A stretch of 64,000 bases of DNA, from the NCBI RefSeq assembly GCF_940807255.1, contig NZ_CALNWY010000008.1:1-64000 (forward strand), in the 5' to 3' direction. Of this stretch, positions 38,418 through 48,502 are shown piece after piece (positions within the stretch are counted from its first letter, which is position 1; each line of letters opens with the position of its first letter). The notes beneath the pieces were generated by a model. The model was not told the origin of the DNA and did not search any database. It saw only the letters and a program-made list of their open reading frames with translations. The translations under genes were made by a program, and so were the position numbers. This DNA comes from Mixta sp. Marseille-Q2659 (GTDB lineage Bacteria; Pseudomonadota; Gammaproteobacteria; Enterobacterales; Enterobacteriaceae).

Positions 38418-39194
38418 TTAGCGCTGTTCGTGACGCTTAAAGACCAGCTCGTTGCCGCGGCTGCTCTCTTCATCAAAGAAATAGCCTTCCAGATTAAAGG
38501 CTTTAAGCTGCTCCGCTGCTTGCAGACGATTTTCGATAATGTAGCGGCACATCAGGCCACGCGCTTTTTTGGCATAAAAACTGATGACTTTGAATTTGCC
38601 GTTTTTCTCATCAAGAAAGACCGGTTTGATCAGTTGCCCATTCAGTTTTTTCGACTGAACCGCTTTAAAATACTCGTCTGACGCCAGGTTAATCAGCACA
38701 TCGTCTCCCTGCGCCGCCAGCGCCTCATTCAGCGTTTGGGTAAGGGTTTCGCCCCAGAAACTATACAGATCCTTTCCTGCCGGATTAGCCAGTTTGATCC
38801 CCATTTCCAGGCGGTAAGGCTGCATTAAATCCAGCGGCCTTAACACACCGTACAGGCCGGACAGCATACGCAAATGCTGCTGAGCGAAATCAAAATCCGC
38901 TTCGCTAAAACGCTCCGCTTCCAGGCCGGTGTACACATCGCCTTTAAAAGCAAGAATGGCCTGACGCGCATTTTCCGGTGTGAAAGCAGGCTGCCAGTCA
39001 TTAAACCGTTGCGCATTAAGCAGCGCCAGCTTATCGCTGATGCTCATGAGTGAGGCAATCTGCGCAGGTGAAAGATCGCGCGCGATGTTAATTAACTGCT
39101 GTGATTTTTCCAACAGTGCGGGTTGCGTATAGCGATGCGTCGCCAGTGGGGTGGTGTAATCCAGCGTTTTGGCCGGCGAGATGACCATTAACAT
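38418..39194 (-). CDS. yaaA: Peroxide stress protein YaaA (DUF328)
   Basis: The 258-residue protein starts [17 protein letters not shown], the family signature, with [22 protein letters not shown] and [15 protein letters not shown] later. In E. coli it is OxyR-induced and lowers free iron during peroxide stress; it belongs to a DNA-binding-like fold. It stands alone, convergent with thrC, as in E. coli. Confidence 0.95.
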   Translation of the reverse strand: MLMVISPAKTLDYTTPLATHRYTQPALLEKSQQLINIARDLSPAQIASLMSISDKLALLNAQRFNDWQPAFTPENARQAILAFKGDVYTGLEAERFSEADFDFAQQHLRMLSGLYGVLRPLDLMQPYRLEMGIKLANPAGKDLYSFWGETLTQTLNEALAAQGDDVLINLASDEYFKAVQSKKLNGQLIKPVFLDEKNGKFKVISFYAKKARGLMCRYIIENRLQAAEQLKAFNLEGYFFDEESSRGNELVFKRHEQR

Positions 39195-39402
39195 AGGTAT
39201 TTCCTTAGCGTAACCCGCAGGTTTAATTCTCTTTTCTCGATTTTAGCCGCCGAGTTTAACAAAAAAGCGTGCTGCGCAGGCAAATCATTACTATCGGCCT
39301 GACCGTAATGATTCGCACCATCGACGCATTGCGCGATCGAACGCGCGTGATATTATCGCAACAGACTTTTACCCCTGAAGTTACATATCAAGAGAACCCA
39401 TC

Positions 39403-40356
39403 ATGACGGACAAACTTACTTCTTTACGTCAGCTGACCACCGTTGTTGCTGATACCGGCGACATCGCCGCGATGAAGCTGTACCAGCCGCAGGACGCTAC
39501 AACTAACCCTTCTCTGATCCTGAACGCCGCACAAATCCCGGAATACCGTAAGCTGATTGATGAAGCTATCGGCTGGGCGCGCCAGCAGAGCAGCAATAAA
39601 GAAGAACAAATTCAGTATGCTTCTGACAAACTGGCGGTCAATATCGGTCTGGAGATCCTGAAGCTGATCCCTGGCCGTATCTCTACCGAAGTGGATGCGC
39701 GTCTTTCTTACGATACCGAAGCGAGCATCGCCAAAGCGCGTAGCCTGATTAAGCTCTATAACGATGCCGGCATCAGCAACGATCGTATCCTGATCAAACT
39801 GGCTTCAACCTGGCAGGGTATTCGTGCCGCTGAACAGCTGGAAAAAGAGGGCATCAACTGTAACCTGACGCTGCTGTTCTCCTTTGCGCAGGCGCGTGCC
39901 TGTGCGGAAGCAGGCGTTTATCTGATCTCTCCATTCGTAGGCCGTATCCTCGACTGGTATAAAGCGAATACTGATAAGAAAGAGTACGCGCCGCACGAAG
40001 ATCCGGGCGTAGTTTCCGTGAGCGAAATCTACGAATACTACAAACAGCACGGTTACGAAACCGTGGTGATGGGCGCCAGCTTCCGTAACGTTGGTGAAAT
40101 CCTGGAGCTGGCAGGCTGCGATCGCCTGACAATTTCTCCGGCGCTGCTGAAAGAACTGGCAGAGAGCGAAGGCACCGTTGAACGCAAACTCTCCTTTAAC
40201 GGCGAAGTTAAAGCGCGTCCGGCGAAAATGACCGAAGCGGAATTCCTGTGGCAGCATAACCAGGATCCGATGGCCGTTGATAAACTGGCGCAGGGCATCC
40301 GCAACTTCGCGGTTGACCAGGGCAAGCTGGAAAAAATGATTGCGGATCTGCTGTAA
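39403..40356 (+). CDS. talB: Transaldolase B
   Basis: Non-oxidative pentose phosphate enzyme moving a dihydroxyacetone unit between sugar phosphates; 317 residues, like E. coli. The Schiff-base lysine is in [26 protein letters not shown] and the catalytic Asp17-type segment VVADTGD are present. The ATG follows AAGAGA. A 9-bp inverted repeat (39283-39313) lies upstream. Confidence 0.98.
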   Translation: MTDKLTSLRQLTTVVADTGDIAAMKLYQPQDATTNPSLILNAAQIPEYRKLIDEAIGWARQQSSNKEEQIQYASDKLAVNIGLEILKLIPGRISTEVDARLSYDTEASIAKARSLIKLYNDAGISNDRILIKLASTWQGIRAAEQLEKEGINCNLTLLFSFAQARACAEAGVYLISPFVGRILDWYKANTDKKEYAPHEDPGVVSVSEIYEYYKQHGYETVVMGASFRNVGEILELAGCDRLTISPALLKELAESEGTVERKLSFNGEVKARPAKMTEAEFLWQHNQDPMAVDKLAQGIRNFAVDQGKLEKMIADLL

Positions 40357-40365
40357 TCCTTCTTT

Positions 40366-40391
40366 GCCGCAGCCGGAAACCCGGCTGCGGC
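40366..40391 (+). terminator. Hairpin after talB
   Basis: GCCGCAGCCGG pairs with CCGGCTGCGGC (11 bp, 4-base loop), 9 bases after talB. No U-run follows. Confidence 0.6.
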
Positions 40392-40488
40392 AGTCCAGGT
40401 TAGGCATCCTTTCCCGCCCTGTAGTATCCTTCCCGACATCCCAAACCTGACTGTTCGCCTGGCGACAGTACCTGTCATGAAAACCATT

Positions 40489-41076
40489 ATGAATACGTTA
40501 CGCATTGGACTTATTTCTGTTTCAGATCGTGCCGCCAATGGCATTTACCAGGATCAGGGCATTCCGGCGCTGGAAAGCTGGCTGGCTTCCGCACTGACGA
40601 CGCCCTTTGTTATCGAAACGCGGCTGGTGCCGGATGAGCAGCCGCTGATTGAAGAGACGCTTTGTGAGCTGGTGGACGAACGTTTCTGTCATCTGGTGCT
40701 GACCACTGGCGGCACCGGCCCGGCGCGGCGCGATGTGACGCCGGATGCGACGCTGGCGGTAGCCGATCGGCTTATGCCGGGTTTTGGCGAGCAGATGCGG
40801 CAAATTAGCCTGCAATTTGTGCCGACGGCGATTCTTTCGCGTCAGGTTGGCGTGATCCGCAAGCAGTCGCTGATCCTTAACCTGCCGGGCCAGCCAAAGT
40901 CGATTAAAGAGACGCTGGAAGGGCTGAAAGATGAAAGCGGCAAGGTTCTGGTACATGGCATTTTCGCCAGCGTACCTTACTGCATTCAACTGCTGGAAGG
41001 GCCTTATATTGAAACCAACCCAGATGTCGTAGCAGCTTTTCGTCCAAAAATCGCTCGTCGTGATACAAACTCCTGA
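40489..41076 (+). CDS. mog: Molybdopterin adenylyltransferase
   Basis: Adenylates molybdopterin before molybdate insertion; 195 residues from ATG 40489 (MNTLRIGLISVSDRA), which matches the E. coli start. An in-frame ATG at 40477 would add four residues. The MoaB/Mog signature TTGGTGPARRDVTPDATLAVADR and NLPGQPKSIKETLEG are intact. As in E. coli it follows talB. Confidence 0.96.
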   Translation: MNTLRIGLISVSDRAANGIYQDQGIPALESWLASALTTPFVIETRLVPDEQPLIEETLCELVDERFCHLVLTTGGTGPARRDVTPDATLAVADRLMPGFGEQMRQISLQFVPTAILSRQVGVIRKQSLILNLPGQPKSIKETLEGLKDESGKVLVHGIFASVPYCIQLLEGPYIETNPDVVAAFRPKIARRDTNS

Positions 41077-41117
41077 AGATTCGCTTTCTCAGGAATAAGA
41101 TCCAGCGTCACTGGAGT

Positions 41118-41182
41118 GGAGAGAAAAGTTGACGTTATAGTAACGTCACTTTTACACAAATATATGTCGTACTTTTCTCTCC
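41118..41182. promoter_or_regulatory. Nested palindromes upstream of the MFS transporter gene
   Basis: An inner palindrome TGACGTTA-TAG-TAACGTCA (41130-41148) lies between outer arms GGAGAGAAAAGT (41118-41129) and ACTTTTCTCTCC (41171-41182). The inner part looks like an operator for a dimeric regulator; the outer arms could form a transcript stem whose right arm is close to the MFS start at 41201. Confidence 0.6.
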
Positions 41183-41200
41183 CTCTGGAATCCCACGCTA

Positions 41201-42505
41201 ATGATGAATCAAACCCAAAATCGTCGCCTTAACCGGCAAGATTACAAAACGTTATCGCTGGCTGCGCTCGGCGGCGCGCTGGAGTTTTACGATTTTATCA
41301 TTTTCGTTTTTTTCGCTGCGGTGATTGGCGAACTTTTCTTCCCGCCTGATATTCCTGACTGGCTGCGTCAGCTGCAAACCTTCGGCATTTTCGCCGCCGG
41401 TTATCTGGCACGTCCGCTGGGCGGTATTGTGATGGCGCACTTTGGCGATCGGGTTGGACGCAAAAAAATGTTCAGCCTGAGCATCCTGTTGATGGCGTTG
41501 CCGACGCTGGCGATGGGCGCGCTGCCTGATTACGAGGCGATCGGCATTACGGCGCCGTTGCTGTTATTGCTGCTGCGTATTCTTCAGGGCGCGGCCATTG
41601 GCGGTGAGGTGCCGGGCGCCTGGGTCTTTGTCGCGGAGCATGTGCCTGAAAAACGGATCGGCATCGCCTGCGGTACGCTAACCGCTGGCCTGACCGCTGG
41701 TATTTTACTGGGTTCGCTGGTGGCGATGCTCATCAATACACTGCTCTCGCCACAGGCGATTGCCGCTGGCGGATGGCGCATTCCGTTCTTTCTGGGCGGC
41801 GCCTTTGGCCTGCTGGCGATGTATTTACGCCGCTGGCTGCACGAAACGCCGGTCTTCCGCGAGCTGCAGGCACGCAAAGCGCTGTCTGACGCGCTGCCGC
41901 TGGGGGATGTGCTGCGAAATCATAAGCGGGCAGTAGGGATTTCCATGCTGCTGACCTGGCTGCTTTCCGCCTGCATCGTAGTGGTGATTTTGATGGCGCC
42001 GGCGCTGTTGCAAAAACAGTATGCACTACCGGCTGCGCTCACCTTGCAGGCCAACAGTCTGGCCACCATTATGCTGCTGTTGGGCTGCATTATTGCAGGT
42101 TTAAGCGTCGATCGGCTGGGCGCGGCGAAAACGCTAACCGGCGGTTCGCTACTGCTGGCGCTGTGCAGCTGGATTTTCTTTACCAGTGCGGCCAGCTCGG
42201 TTACGGCGCTGTTTGTTACCTGGGCGCTGGCGGGCTTCAGCGTCGGCGTGGTAGGCGTGGTGCCTTTTATTATGGTCCGTGCTTTCCCGGCGGCGATACG
42301 TTTTACCGGCATCTCCTTTTCTTACAATCTCTCTTACGCCATTTTCGGTGGGCTGACGCCGGTTTGCGTCACGCTGTTGATGGCGATCTCGCCGCTGGCG
42401 CCAGCCTGGTATGTGCTGGCGCTGGCGCTGCTCGGCTTAATTATTGGGCTGTGGCTGAGCCGTGCCGAAAGACGCGGCAGTCTGTTACGGCAGGTGAATG
42501 TCTGA
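41201..42505 (+). CDS. MFS transporter, metabolite:H+ symporter-like
   Basis: The 434-residue protein has about 12 membrane segments. The N-terminal ALGGALEFYDFIIFVFFAAVIGELFF style segment and GYLARPLGGIVMAHFGDRVGRKKMF (MFS motif A) mark the metabolite:H+ symporter (ProP/KgtP-like) group; RILQGAAIGGEVPGAWVFVAEH is motif B-like. It ends in a short basic tail. The substrate is unknown. I do not recall this gene between mog and dnaK in E. coli (where yaaH/satP-type genes lie). A palindromic region upstream suggests its own regulation. Confidence 0.88.
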   Translation: MMNQTQNRRLNRQDYKTLSLAALGGALEFYDFIIFVFFAAVIGELFFPPDIPDWLRQLQTFGIFAAGYLARPLGGIVMAHFGDRVGRKKMFSLSILLMALPTLAMGALPDYEAIGITAPLLLLLLRILQGAAIGGEVPGAWVFVAEHVPEKRIGIACGTLTAGLTAGILLGSLVAMLINTLLSPQAIAAGGWRIPFFLGGAFGLLAMYLRRWLHETPVFRELQARKALSDALPLGDVLRNHKRAVGISMLLTWLLSACIVVVILMAPALLQKQYALPAALTLQANSLATIMLLLGCIIAGLSVDRLGAAKTLTGGSLLLALCSWIFFTSAASSVTALFVTWALAGFSVGVVGVVPFIMVRAFPAAIRFTGISFSYNLSYAIFGGLTPVCVTLLMAISPLAPAWYVLALALLGLIIGLWLSRAERRGSLLRQVNV

Positions 42506-42563
42506 CTGGACTGATTAAAAGCACGACAATCGGTGCGACGCGAAAATTTTTTTTTACTTAACC

Positions 42564-42591
42564 CTTGATGCGCCGCGAAGCGGCCCCATTT
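42564..42591 (+). promoter_or_regulatory. Sigma-32 heat-shock promoter of dnaKJ
   Basis: CTTGAT (-35, 42564-42569), 14-base spacer and CCCCATTT (-10, 42584-42591) fit the sigma-32 consensus and closely resemble E. coli dnaK P1. About 120 bases of leader follow. Confidence 0.9.
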
Positions 42592-42712
42592 TGAATGCAT
42601 CCAGCGTTGTGAAGCGCAAAGCGCGCAGGCGGACAGTTGAAAATAAACAAATCGTCCGCATTAACTGATTCACAACCCTAATTGAGACCGTTTTTAAGTG
42701 GGAGACGTTTAG

Positions 42713-44617
42713 ATGGGTAAGATTATTGGTATTGACCTCGGTACAACCAACTCATGTGTTGCGATTATGGATGGCACCAAAGCACGCGTGCTGGAAAATG
42801 CCGAAGGCGATCGCACCACGCCGTCAATTATTGCATATACCCAGGATGGTGAAACGCTGGTCGGTCAGCCTGCTAAACGTCAGGCCGTGACTAACCCGCA
42901 AAACACCCTGTTTGCAATCAAGCGCCTGATTGGCCGTCGCTTCCAGGACGAAGAAGTACAGCGTGATATTAAAATCATGCCGTACAAAATCACGCAGTCC
43001 GACAATGGCGATGCCTGGCTGGACGTAAAAGGCCAGAAAATGGCGCCGCCGCAGATCTCTGCGGAAGTCCTGAAAAAAATGAAGAAAACGGCGGAAGATT
43101 ACCTGGGCGAACCGGTAACTGAAGCAGTTATCACCGTACCGGCTTACTTTAACGATGCGCAGCGTCAGGCAACCAAAGACGCCGGTCGTATCGCCGGTCT
43201 GGAAGTAAAACGTATCATCAACGAACCGACCGCTGCTGCGCTGGCTTACGGTCTGGACAAAGGCCAGGGCAACCGTACTATCGCGGTATATGACTTGGGC
43301 GGCGGTACGTTCGATATTTCCATCATCGAAATCGATGAAGTTGACGGTGAAAAAACCTTCGAAGTACTGGCGACCAACGGTGATACCCACCTGGGTGGTG
43401 AAGACTTCGACAGCCGTCTGATTAACTATCTGGTTGCGGAATTCAAGAAAGATCAGGGCATCGATCTGCACAACGATCCGCTGGCGATGCAGCGCCTGAA
43501 AGAAGCGGCTGAGAAAGCGAAAATCGAGCTTTCTTCCGCTCAGCAGACCGATGTGAACCTGCCGTACATCACGGCGGACGCAACCGGTCCGAAACACCTG
43601 AACATTAAAGTCACCCGTGCGAAACTGGAATCACTGGTTGAAGATCTGGTTGCCCGTTCTATCGAGCCGCTGAAAGTGGCACTGCAGGATGCCGGTCTGT
43701 CCGTATCTGACATCAACGACGTGATCCTGGTTGGCGGTCAGACCCGTATGCCAATGGTGCAGGCGAAAGTTGCCGAATTCTTTGGCAAAGAGCCGCGTAA
43801 AGACGTAAACCCTGATGAAGCGGTTGCGGTAGGTGCTGCGGTGCAGGGCGGTGTGCTGGCAGGCGACGTGAAAGACGTTCTGCTGCTGGACGTAACGCCG
43901 CTGTCGCTGGGTATTGAAACCATGGGCGGCGTTATGACCTCCCTGATTAACAAAAACACCACCATCCCGACCAAGCACAGCCAGGTCTTCTCTACCGCTG
44001 AAGACAATCAGTCTGCGGTAACGATCCATGTGCTACAGGGTGAACGTAAACGCGCAGCAGATAACAAATCGCTGGGTCAGTTTAACCTGGATGGTATTCA
44101 GCCGGCGCCACGCGGTATGCCGCAGATCGAAGTTACCTTCGATATTGATGCCGACGGTATTCTGCACGTCTCCGCCAAAGACAAAAACTCAGGCAAAGAG
44201 CAGAAGATCACCATCAAGGCGTCTTCTGGTCTGAACGAAGACGAAATCGCGAAAATGGTACGCGATGCGGAAGCGAACGCGGAAGCTGACCGTAAATTCG
44301 AAGAGCTGGTACAGGCGCGCAACCAGGGCGACCAGATTGCCCACAGCACCCGTAAACAGCTGGACGAAGCGGGAGATAAGCTTTCTGCAGACGACAAAGC
44401 ACCGATCGAATCTGCGCTTAACGACCTGAATGCCGCGCTGAAAGGCGAAGACAAAGCGGAAATCGAGGCGAAGATTCAGGCGCTGGTACAGGTTTCCGGC
44501 AAGCTGATGGAATTTGCTCAGCAGCAGGGCCAGCCAGCCGACGCCGGTGATGCTTCTGCGAAGAAAGAAGATGACGTGGTCGACGCTGAGTTCGAAGAAG
44601 TCAAAGACAAAAAATAA
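42713..44617 (+). CDS. dnaK: Chaperone DnaK (Hsp70)
   Basis: The 634-residue ATP-dependent chaperone starts [21 protein letters not shown]. The nucleotide-binding domain shows [17 protein letters not shown] and [14 protein letters not shown]; the linker is [13 protein letters not shown]; the peptide-binding domain and lid follow, with a disordered tail ending EFEEVKDKK that binds co-chaperones. The ATG follows GGGAGACG. It is first in dnaKJ. Confidence 0.99.
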   Translation: MGKIIGIDLGTTNSCVAIMDGTKARVLENAEGDRTTPSIIAYTQDGETLVGQPAKRQAVTNPQNTLFAIKRLIGRRFQDEEVQRDIKIMPYKITQSDNGDAWLDVKGQKMAPPQISAEVLKKMKKTAEDYLGEPVTEAVITVPAYFNDAQRQATKDAGRIAGLEVKRIINEPTAAALAYGLDKGQGNRTIAVYDLGGGTFDISIIEIDEVDGEKTFEVLATNGDTHLGGEDFDSRLINYLVAEFKKDQGIDLHNDPLAMQRLKEAAEKAKIELSSAQQTDVNLPYITADATGPKHLNIKVTRAKLESLVEDLVARSIEPLKVALQDAGLSVSDINDVILVGGQTRMPMVQAKVAEFFGKEPRKDVNPDEAVAVGAAVQGGVLAGDVKDVLLLDVTPLSLGIETMGGVMTSLINKNTTIPTKHSQVFSTAEDNQSAVTIHVLQGERKRAADNKSLGQFNLDGIQPAPRGMPQIEVTFDIDADGILHVSAKDKNSGKEQKITIKASSGLNEDEIAKMVRDAEANAEADRKFEELVQARNQGDQIAHSTRKQLDEAGDKLSADDKAPIESALNDLNAALKGEDKAEIEAKIQALVQVSGKLMEFAQQQGQPADAGDASAKKEDDVVDAEFEEVKDKK

Positions 44618-44636
44618 TTGCCCCTGACCGGGCGCG

Positions 44637-44697
44637 GCGGTTGCCCTGACAACCGCTGGTAACCAGCACGGGCGTAGGAGTTTCTCCACGCCCGTGC
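44637..44697 (+). other. Two hairpins between dnaK and dnaJ
   Basis: GCGGTTG/CAACCGC (44637-44656) and GCACGGGCGT/ACGCCCGTGC (44666-44697, with inner GGAG/CTCC and one bulged A). Neither has a U-run. In E. coli this gap contains a small RNA (tpke11); here the hairpins may process the dnaKJ mRNA or give partial termination. Confidence 0.65.
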
Positions 44698-44725
44698 ATG
44701 TATGTTAAGGGCAGGAAATATAACA

Positions 44726-45865
44726 ATGGCGAAAACAGACTATTACGAGATTTTAGGCGTCCCAAAGTCTGCGGATGAGCGTGAAATCAAAAAGGCCTAT
44801 AAACGCCTGGCAATGAAATACCATCCTGACCGCAATCCGGGCGACCAGGAAGCTGAAGCCAAATTCAAAGAAGTTAAAGAAGCGTATGAAATTCTGACCG
44901 ATGCGCAGAAACGCGCTGCCTACGATCAGTATGGTCATGCGGCCTTTGAACAGGGTGGCATGGGCGGCGGCGGCTTCGGTGGCGGCTTTGGCGGCGGTGC
45001 AGATTTTAGTGATATTTTTGGCGACGTTTTTGGCGACATTTTTGGTGGCGGCCGTCGGCAGCGCGCAGCCCGTGGCGCTGATTTACGCTACAACATGGAG
45101 CTGACGCTCGAAGAAGCGGTTCGCGGCGTGACCAAAGAGATCCGAATCCCGACGCTGCAAGAGTGTGACGTTTGCCACGGCAGCGGCGCAAAATCGGGTA
45201 CCCAGCCGCAGACCTGTCCGACCTGCCACGGCGCAGGCCAGGTACAGATGCGTCAGGGCTTTTTCACCGTACAACAGGCGTGTCCAACCTGTCATGGTCG
45301 CGGCTCTGTCATTAAAGATCCCTGCAACGCCTGTCACGGACATGGCCGCGTAGAAAAATCAAAAACGCTGTCGGTAAAAATCCCGGCAGGCGTGGACACT
45401 GGCGATCGCATTCGTCTCAGCGGCGAAGGCGAAGCGGGCGAGCATGGTGCGCCAGCAGGCGATCTGTACGTACAGGTTTCGGTGAAAAAACATCCGATCT
45501 TCGAACGTGAAGATAATAACCTCTACTGCGAAGTGCCGATTAACTTTGCGATGGCGGCGCTGGGCGGCGAAATTGAAGTACCGACGCTTGATGGGCGCGT
45601 GAAGCTGAAAGTGCCGGCGGAAACCCAAACCGGCAAGCTGTTCCGTATGCGCGGCAAAGGCGTTAAATCGGTGCGCGGCGGGGCGCAGGGCGACCTGCTA
45701 TGCCGTGTCGTGGTGGAAACGCCGGTAAGCCTGAGCGAGAAACAGAAATCGCTGCTGCGTGAACTGGAAGAGAGTTTCGGCGGCCCCAGCGGAGAGAAAA
45801 ACAGCCCGCGTTCGAAAAGCTTTTTCGACGGCGTAAAGAAATTTTTTGATGATTTAACGCGTTAA
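44726..45865 (+). CDS. dnaJ: Chaperone DnaJ (Hsp40)
   Basis: The 379-residue co-chaperone activates DnaK ATPase. From ATG 44726 ([16 protein letters not shown]) it has a J domain with HPD ([10 protein letters not shown]), a Gly/Phe linker with repeated FGG units, four CxxCxGxG zinc repeats ([32 protein letters not shown]) and a C-terminal client-binding domain. An in-frame ATG at 44702 gives an unlikely extension. GGGCAGGAAA precedes the start. Confidence 0.99.
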   Translation: MAKTDYYEILGVPKSADEREIKKAYKRLAMKYHPDRNPGDQEAEAKFKEVKEAYEILTDAQKRAAYDQYGHAAFEQGGMGGGGFGGGFGGGADFSDIFGDVFGDIFGGGRRQRAARGADLRYNMELTLEEAVRGVTKEIRIPTLQECDVCHGSGAKSGTQPQTCPTCHGAGQVQMRQGFFTVQQACPTCHGRGSVIKDPCNACHGHGRVEKSKTLSVKIPAGVDTGDRIRLSGEGEAGEHGAPAGDLYVQVSVKKHPIFEREDNNLYCEVPINFAMAALGGEIEVPTLDGRVKLKVPAETQTGKLFRMRGKGVKSVRGGAQGDLLCRVVVETPVSLSEKQKSLLRELEESFGGPSGEKNSPRSKSFFDGVKKFFDDLTR

Positions 45866-45879
45866 TCGCGCTCCTCCAG

Positions 45880-45904
45880 ACGCCCCGTTCCGGGGCGTTT
45901 TTTT
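45880..45904 (+). terminator. Terminator of dnaKJ
   Basis: ACGCCCCG pairs with CGGGGCGT around TTC, followed by TTTTTT. Confidence 0.9.
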
Positions 45905-46094
45905 ACCTTTTTTCTCATAATCCTTCGCAATTTCTGAAGAATATTTTCCTCTTTACCTGCCGTTTTGACCTGGATACTGGAAGGCAAACCTCGGTTTTTA
46001 CGAATAGAAAACGCCATATAACCTGTTTTTACCGAGCTATTAAAACGCGTATGCTAGTCTTTAACACGGAATTTTCTTAAGTAGCGAGGACATA

Positions 46095-47246
46095 ATGATT
46101 AAGCGTTTTTTAGCTAATGAAGCCTCAGGCGGCATTATTCTTATTCTGGCGGCAGCACTGGCGATGTTGCTGGCCAATGCCGATGCCACTCAGCAATTCT
46201 ATGCCTCGCTGTTAGCGATGCCGGTTGCCTTTCACTTTGGCGATCTGCATATCGATAAAGATCTGCTGCTATGGATTAACGATGCGTTGATGGCGGTTTT
46301 CTTTCTGGCCATCGGGCTGGAGGTTAAGCGCGAAATGGTATCGGGTGCGCTGGCGAGTCGCGATAAAGCGATATTTCCGCTGATTGCCGCATTGGGCGGC
46401 ATGCTGGCGCCCGGCCTGATATTCCTGCTGTTTAACGGCGGCGACGAGGCAACCCGTAGCGGTTGGGCGATCCCGACCGCAACCGATATTGCCTTTGCGC
46501 TTGGCGTGCTGGCTTTGTTGGGAAGCCGGGTGCCACCAGCGTTAAAGATCTTTCTAATGGCGCTGGCAATTATTGACGATCTGGGCGCCATTCTGATTAT
46601 TGCGCTGTTCTATACCAGCGATCTTTCCCTGCTTTCGCTGACGGTTGCCGCTGCCGCCATTATCGTACTGGCGCTATTCAATCACTTTAATGTTCGTCGT
46701 ACTTCGCTGTATATGGTGGTGGGCGTAGTGCTGTGGGTTGCGGTACTGAAATCGGGCGTCCATGCCACGCTCGCTGGCGTGATCGTCGGCTTTTTTGTTC
46801 CGCTCGCGGAGAAAGAGGGTAAATCGCCCGCCAGAGACCTGGAGCATGGCCTGCATCCATGGGTGACCTGGTTTATTCTGCCGCTGTTTGCTTTTGCCAA
46901 TGCCGGCGTTTCGCTGACCGGCGTTTCCGCTGATGCGCTGTTCTCTTTGCTGCCGCTGGGGATTATTTTGGGGCTCTTTATCGGTAAGCCGCTGGGCATT
47001 ACGCTGTTCTGCTGGCTGGGAATTAAAATGGGCATCGCCCGGCTGCCGGAAGGCACCAGTATGACCAATATTGCTGCGGTTGGCGTGTTGTGCGGTATCG
47101 GCTTTACGATGTCGATTTTTATCGCGTCGCTGGCTTACGGTGATCTTAGCGCTGAGCTTATCGTACTGGCAAAACTGGGTATCCTGTGCGGTTCGCTGCT
47201 GTCGGCGGTCGCAGGATACGCGCTGCTGCGCTGTAAACTTAGCTAA
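46095..47246 (+). CDS. nhaA: Na+/H+ antiporter NhaA
   Basis: The 383-residue inner-membrane antiporter exchanges 1 Na+ (or Li+) for 2 H+ and has about 12 membrane segments. The ion-binding paired aspartates lie in [36 protein letters not shown] is the unwound-helix motif of helix IV. The start ATG follows GCGAGGAC. nhaR follows 42 bases later, as in E. coli, so the two form one unit. Confidence 0.98.
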   Translation: MIKRFLANEASGGIILILAAALAMLLANADATQQFYASLLAMPVAFHFGDLHIDKDLLLWINDALMAVFFLAIGLEVKREMVSGALASRDKAIFPLIAALGGMLAPGLIFLLFNGGDEATRSGWAIPTATDIAFALGVLALLGSRVPPALKIFLMALAIIDDLGAILIIALFYTSDLSLLSLTVAAAAIIVLALFNHFNVRRTSLYMVVGVVLWVAVLKSGVHATLAGVIVGFFVPLAEKEGKSPARDLEHGLHPWVTWFILPLFAFANAGVSLTGVSADALFSLLPLGIILGLFIGKPLGITLFCWLGIKMGIARLPEGTSMTNIAAVGVLCGIGFTMSIFIASLAYGDLSAELIVLAKLGILCGSLLSAVAGYALLRCKLS

Positions 47247-47288
47247 CCTGCGCTGCCCATTCGACTAACGCCTGAAGGAGCCTGAGCC

Positions 47289-48179
47289 ATGTCGCATATT
47301 AACTACAACCATCTCTACTACTTTTGGCATGTCTGCAAGCAGGGTTCCATTGTTAATGCGGCGGAGAAGCTCTTTCTGACGCCGCAAACCATTACCGGGC
47401 AGATTAAAGCGCTGGAAGAGCGGCTGCAGGGCAAACTGTTTCGGCGTCAGGGCAGGGGCGTCGTGCCGACAGAGTTGGGGCAGCTGGTGTTCCGTTACGC
47501 CGATCGCATGTTCACGCTGAGCCAGGAGATGATGGACATCGTTAACTATCGTAAGGAGTCGCACCTGCTGTTTGACGTTGGCGTCGCGGATGCGTTGTCG
47601 AAGCGGCTGGTGAGCAAGATACTGGAGACGGCGGTACAGGATGACGAGCGCATCCATTTGCGTTGTTTTGAATCCACCCATGAAATGTTGCTGGAACAGC
47701 TGAGCCAGCACAAGCTGGATATGATTTTGTCCGATTGTCCGGTCGATTCCACCCAGCAGGAAGGGCTGTTTTCGGTGAAGCTGGGCGAATGCGGTGTCAG
47801 CTTCTGGTGTACGCCGCCGTTGCCGCAAAAGGCATTTCCTGCCTGCCTGGAAGAACGAAAACTGCTGATTCCGGGTCGTCGTTCCATGTTAGGCCGCCAG
47901 CTACAACGTTGGTTAAGCAGTCAACAGCTGCAGGTGGAAATCCTCGGCGAGTTTGATGACGCCGCGTTGATGAAAGCCTTCGGTGCCGCTAACCATGCTA
48001 TTTTTGTCGCGCCGTCGCTGTATGGACAGGAGATCTATAACGACGGTGCCATTAAGGAAGTCGGCAGGCTGGAAGAGGTGAAAGAAGAGTATTATGTCAT
48101 CTTTGCTGAGCGGATGATCCAGCATCCGGCGGTACAGCGCATCTGCAACCATAATTTTGCTGCTTTATTTGCTGAGTAA
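47289..48179 (+). CDS. nhaR: LysR-family activator NhaR
   Basis: The 296-residue activator induces nhaA in response to Na+. The helix-turn-helix region reads [43 protein letters not shown], a distinctive NhaR N-terminus. The effector domain ends with [17 protein letters not shown]. An AAGGAG site precedes the ATG. Confidence 0.98.
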   Translation: MSHINYNHLYYFWHVCKQGSIVNAAEKLFLTPQTITGQIKALEERLQGKLFRRQGRGVVPTELGQLVFRYADRMFTLSQEMMDIVNYRKESHLLFDVGVADALSKRLVSKILETAVQDDERIHLRCFESTHEMLLEQLSQHKLDMILSDCPVDSTQQEGLFSVKLGECGVSFWCTPPLPQKAFPACLEERKLLIPGRRSMLGRQLQRWLSSQQLQVEILGEFDDAALMKAFGAANHAIFVAPSLYGQEIYNDGAIKEVGRLEEVKEEYYVIFAERMIQHPAVQRICNHNFAALFAE

Positions 48180-48502
48180 TTAAAAAATTATAAATAAGCT
48201 GGCCCTGTTTTTACGCCCTTATTATTTTTTCCATTGATTCAATAAAGCCAGCAGCATTATTTATTGTTGTTGGCCGATCCAGTTATTAATGGAGTCGGTG
48301 CTGAATTAAAGGATTTATTTTAATTTCGCGCTATTAGGCAAAAGTCTCATTTTTCCGTTTCCCATTTACTGCCATTTTACCTTTCTTTACGCTACGTGCT
48401 GTCAATTAACAACCTTGAGGACCCCATACCCCCCCGGCGCGCTGACGGCGGTGCTATGACGTCCATCCAACGGACGGAATAAGGTCATCTCAGGAGTGAA
48501 GT
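48180..48502. other. Gene-free stretch after nhaR
   Basis: These 323 bases are AT-rich on the left. The right end has a C-rich tract (CCCATACCCCCCC, 48423-48435) and a short inverted repeat (GTCC ... GGAC near 48460-48475) just upstream of the membrane reductase gene. No terminator or RNA gene was recognised. Confidence 0.5.
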
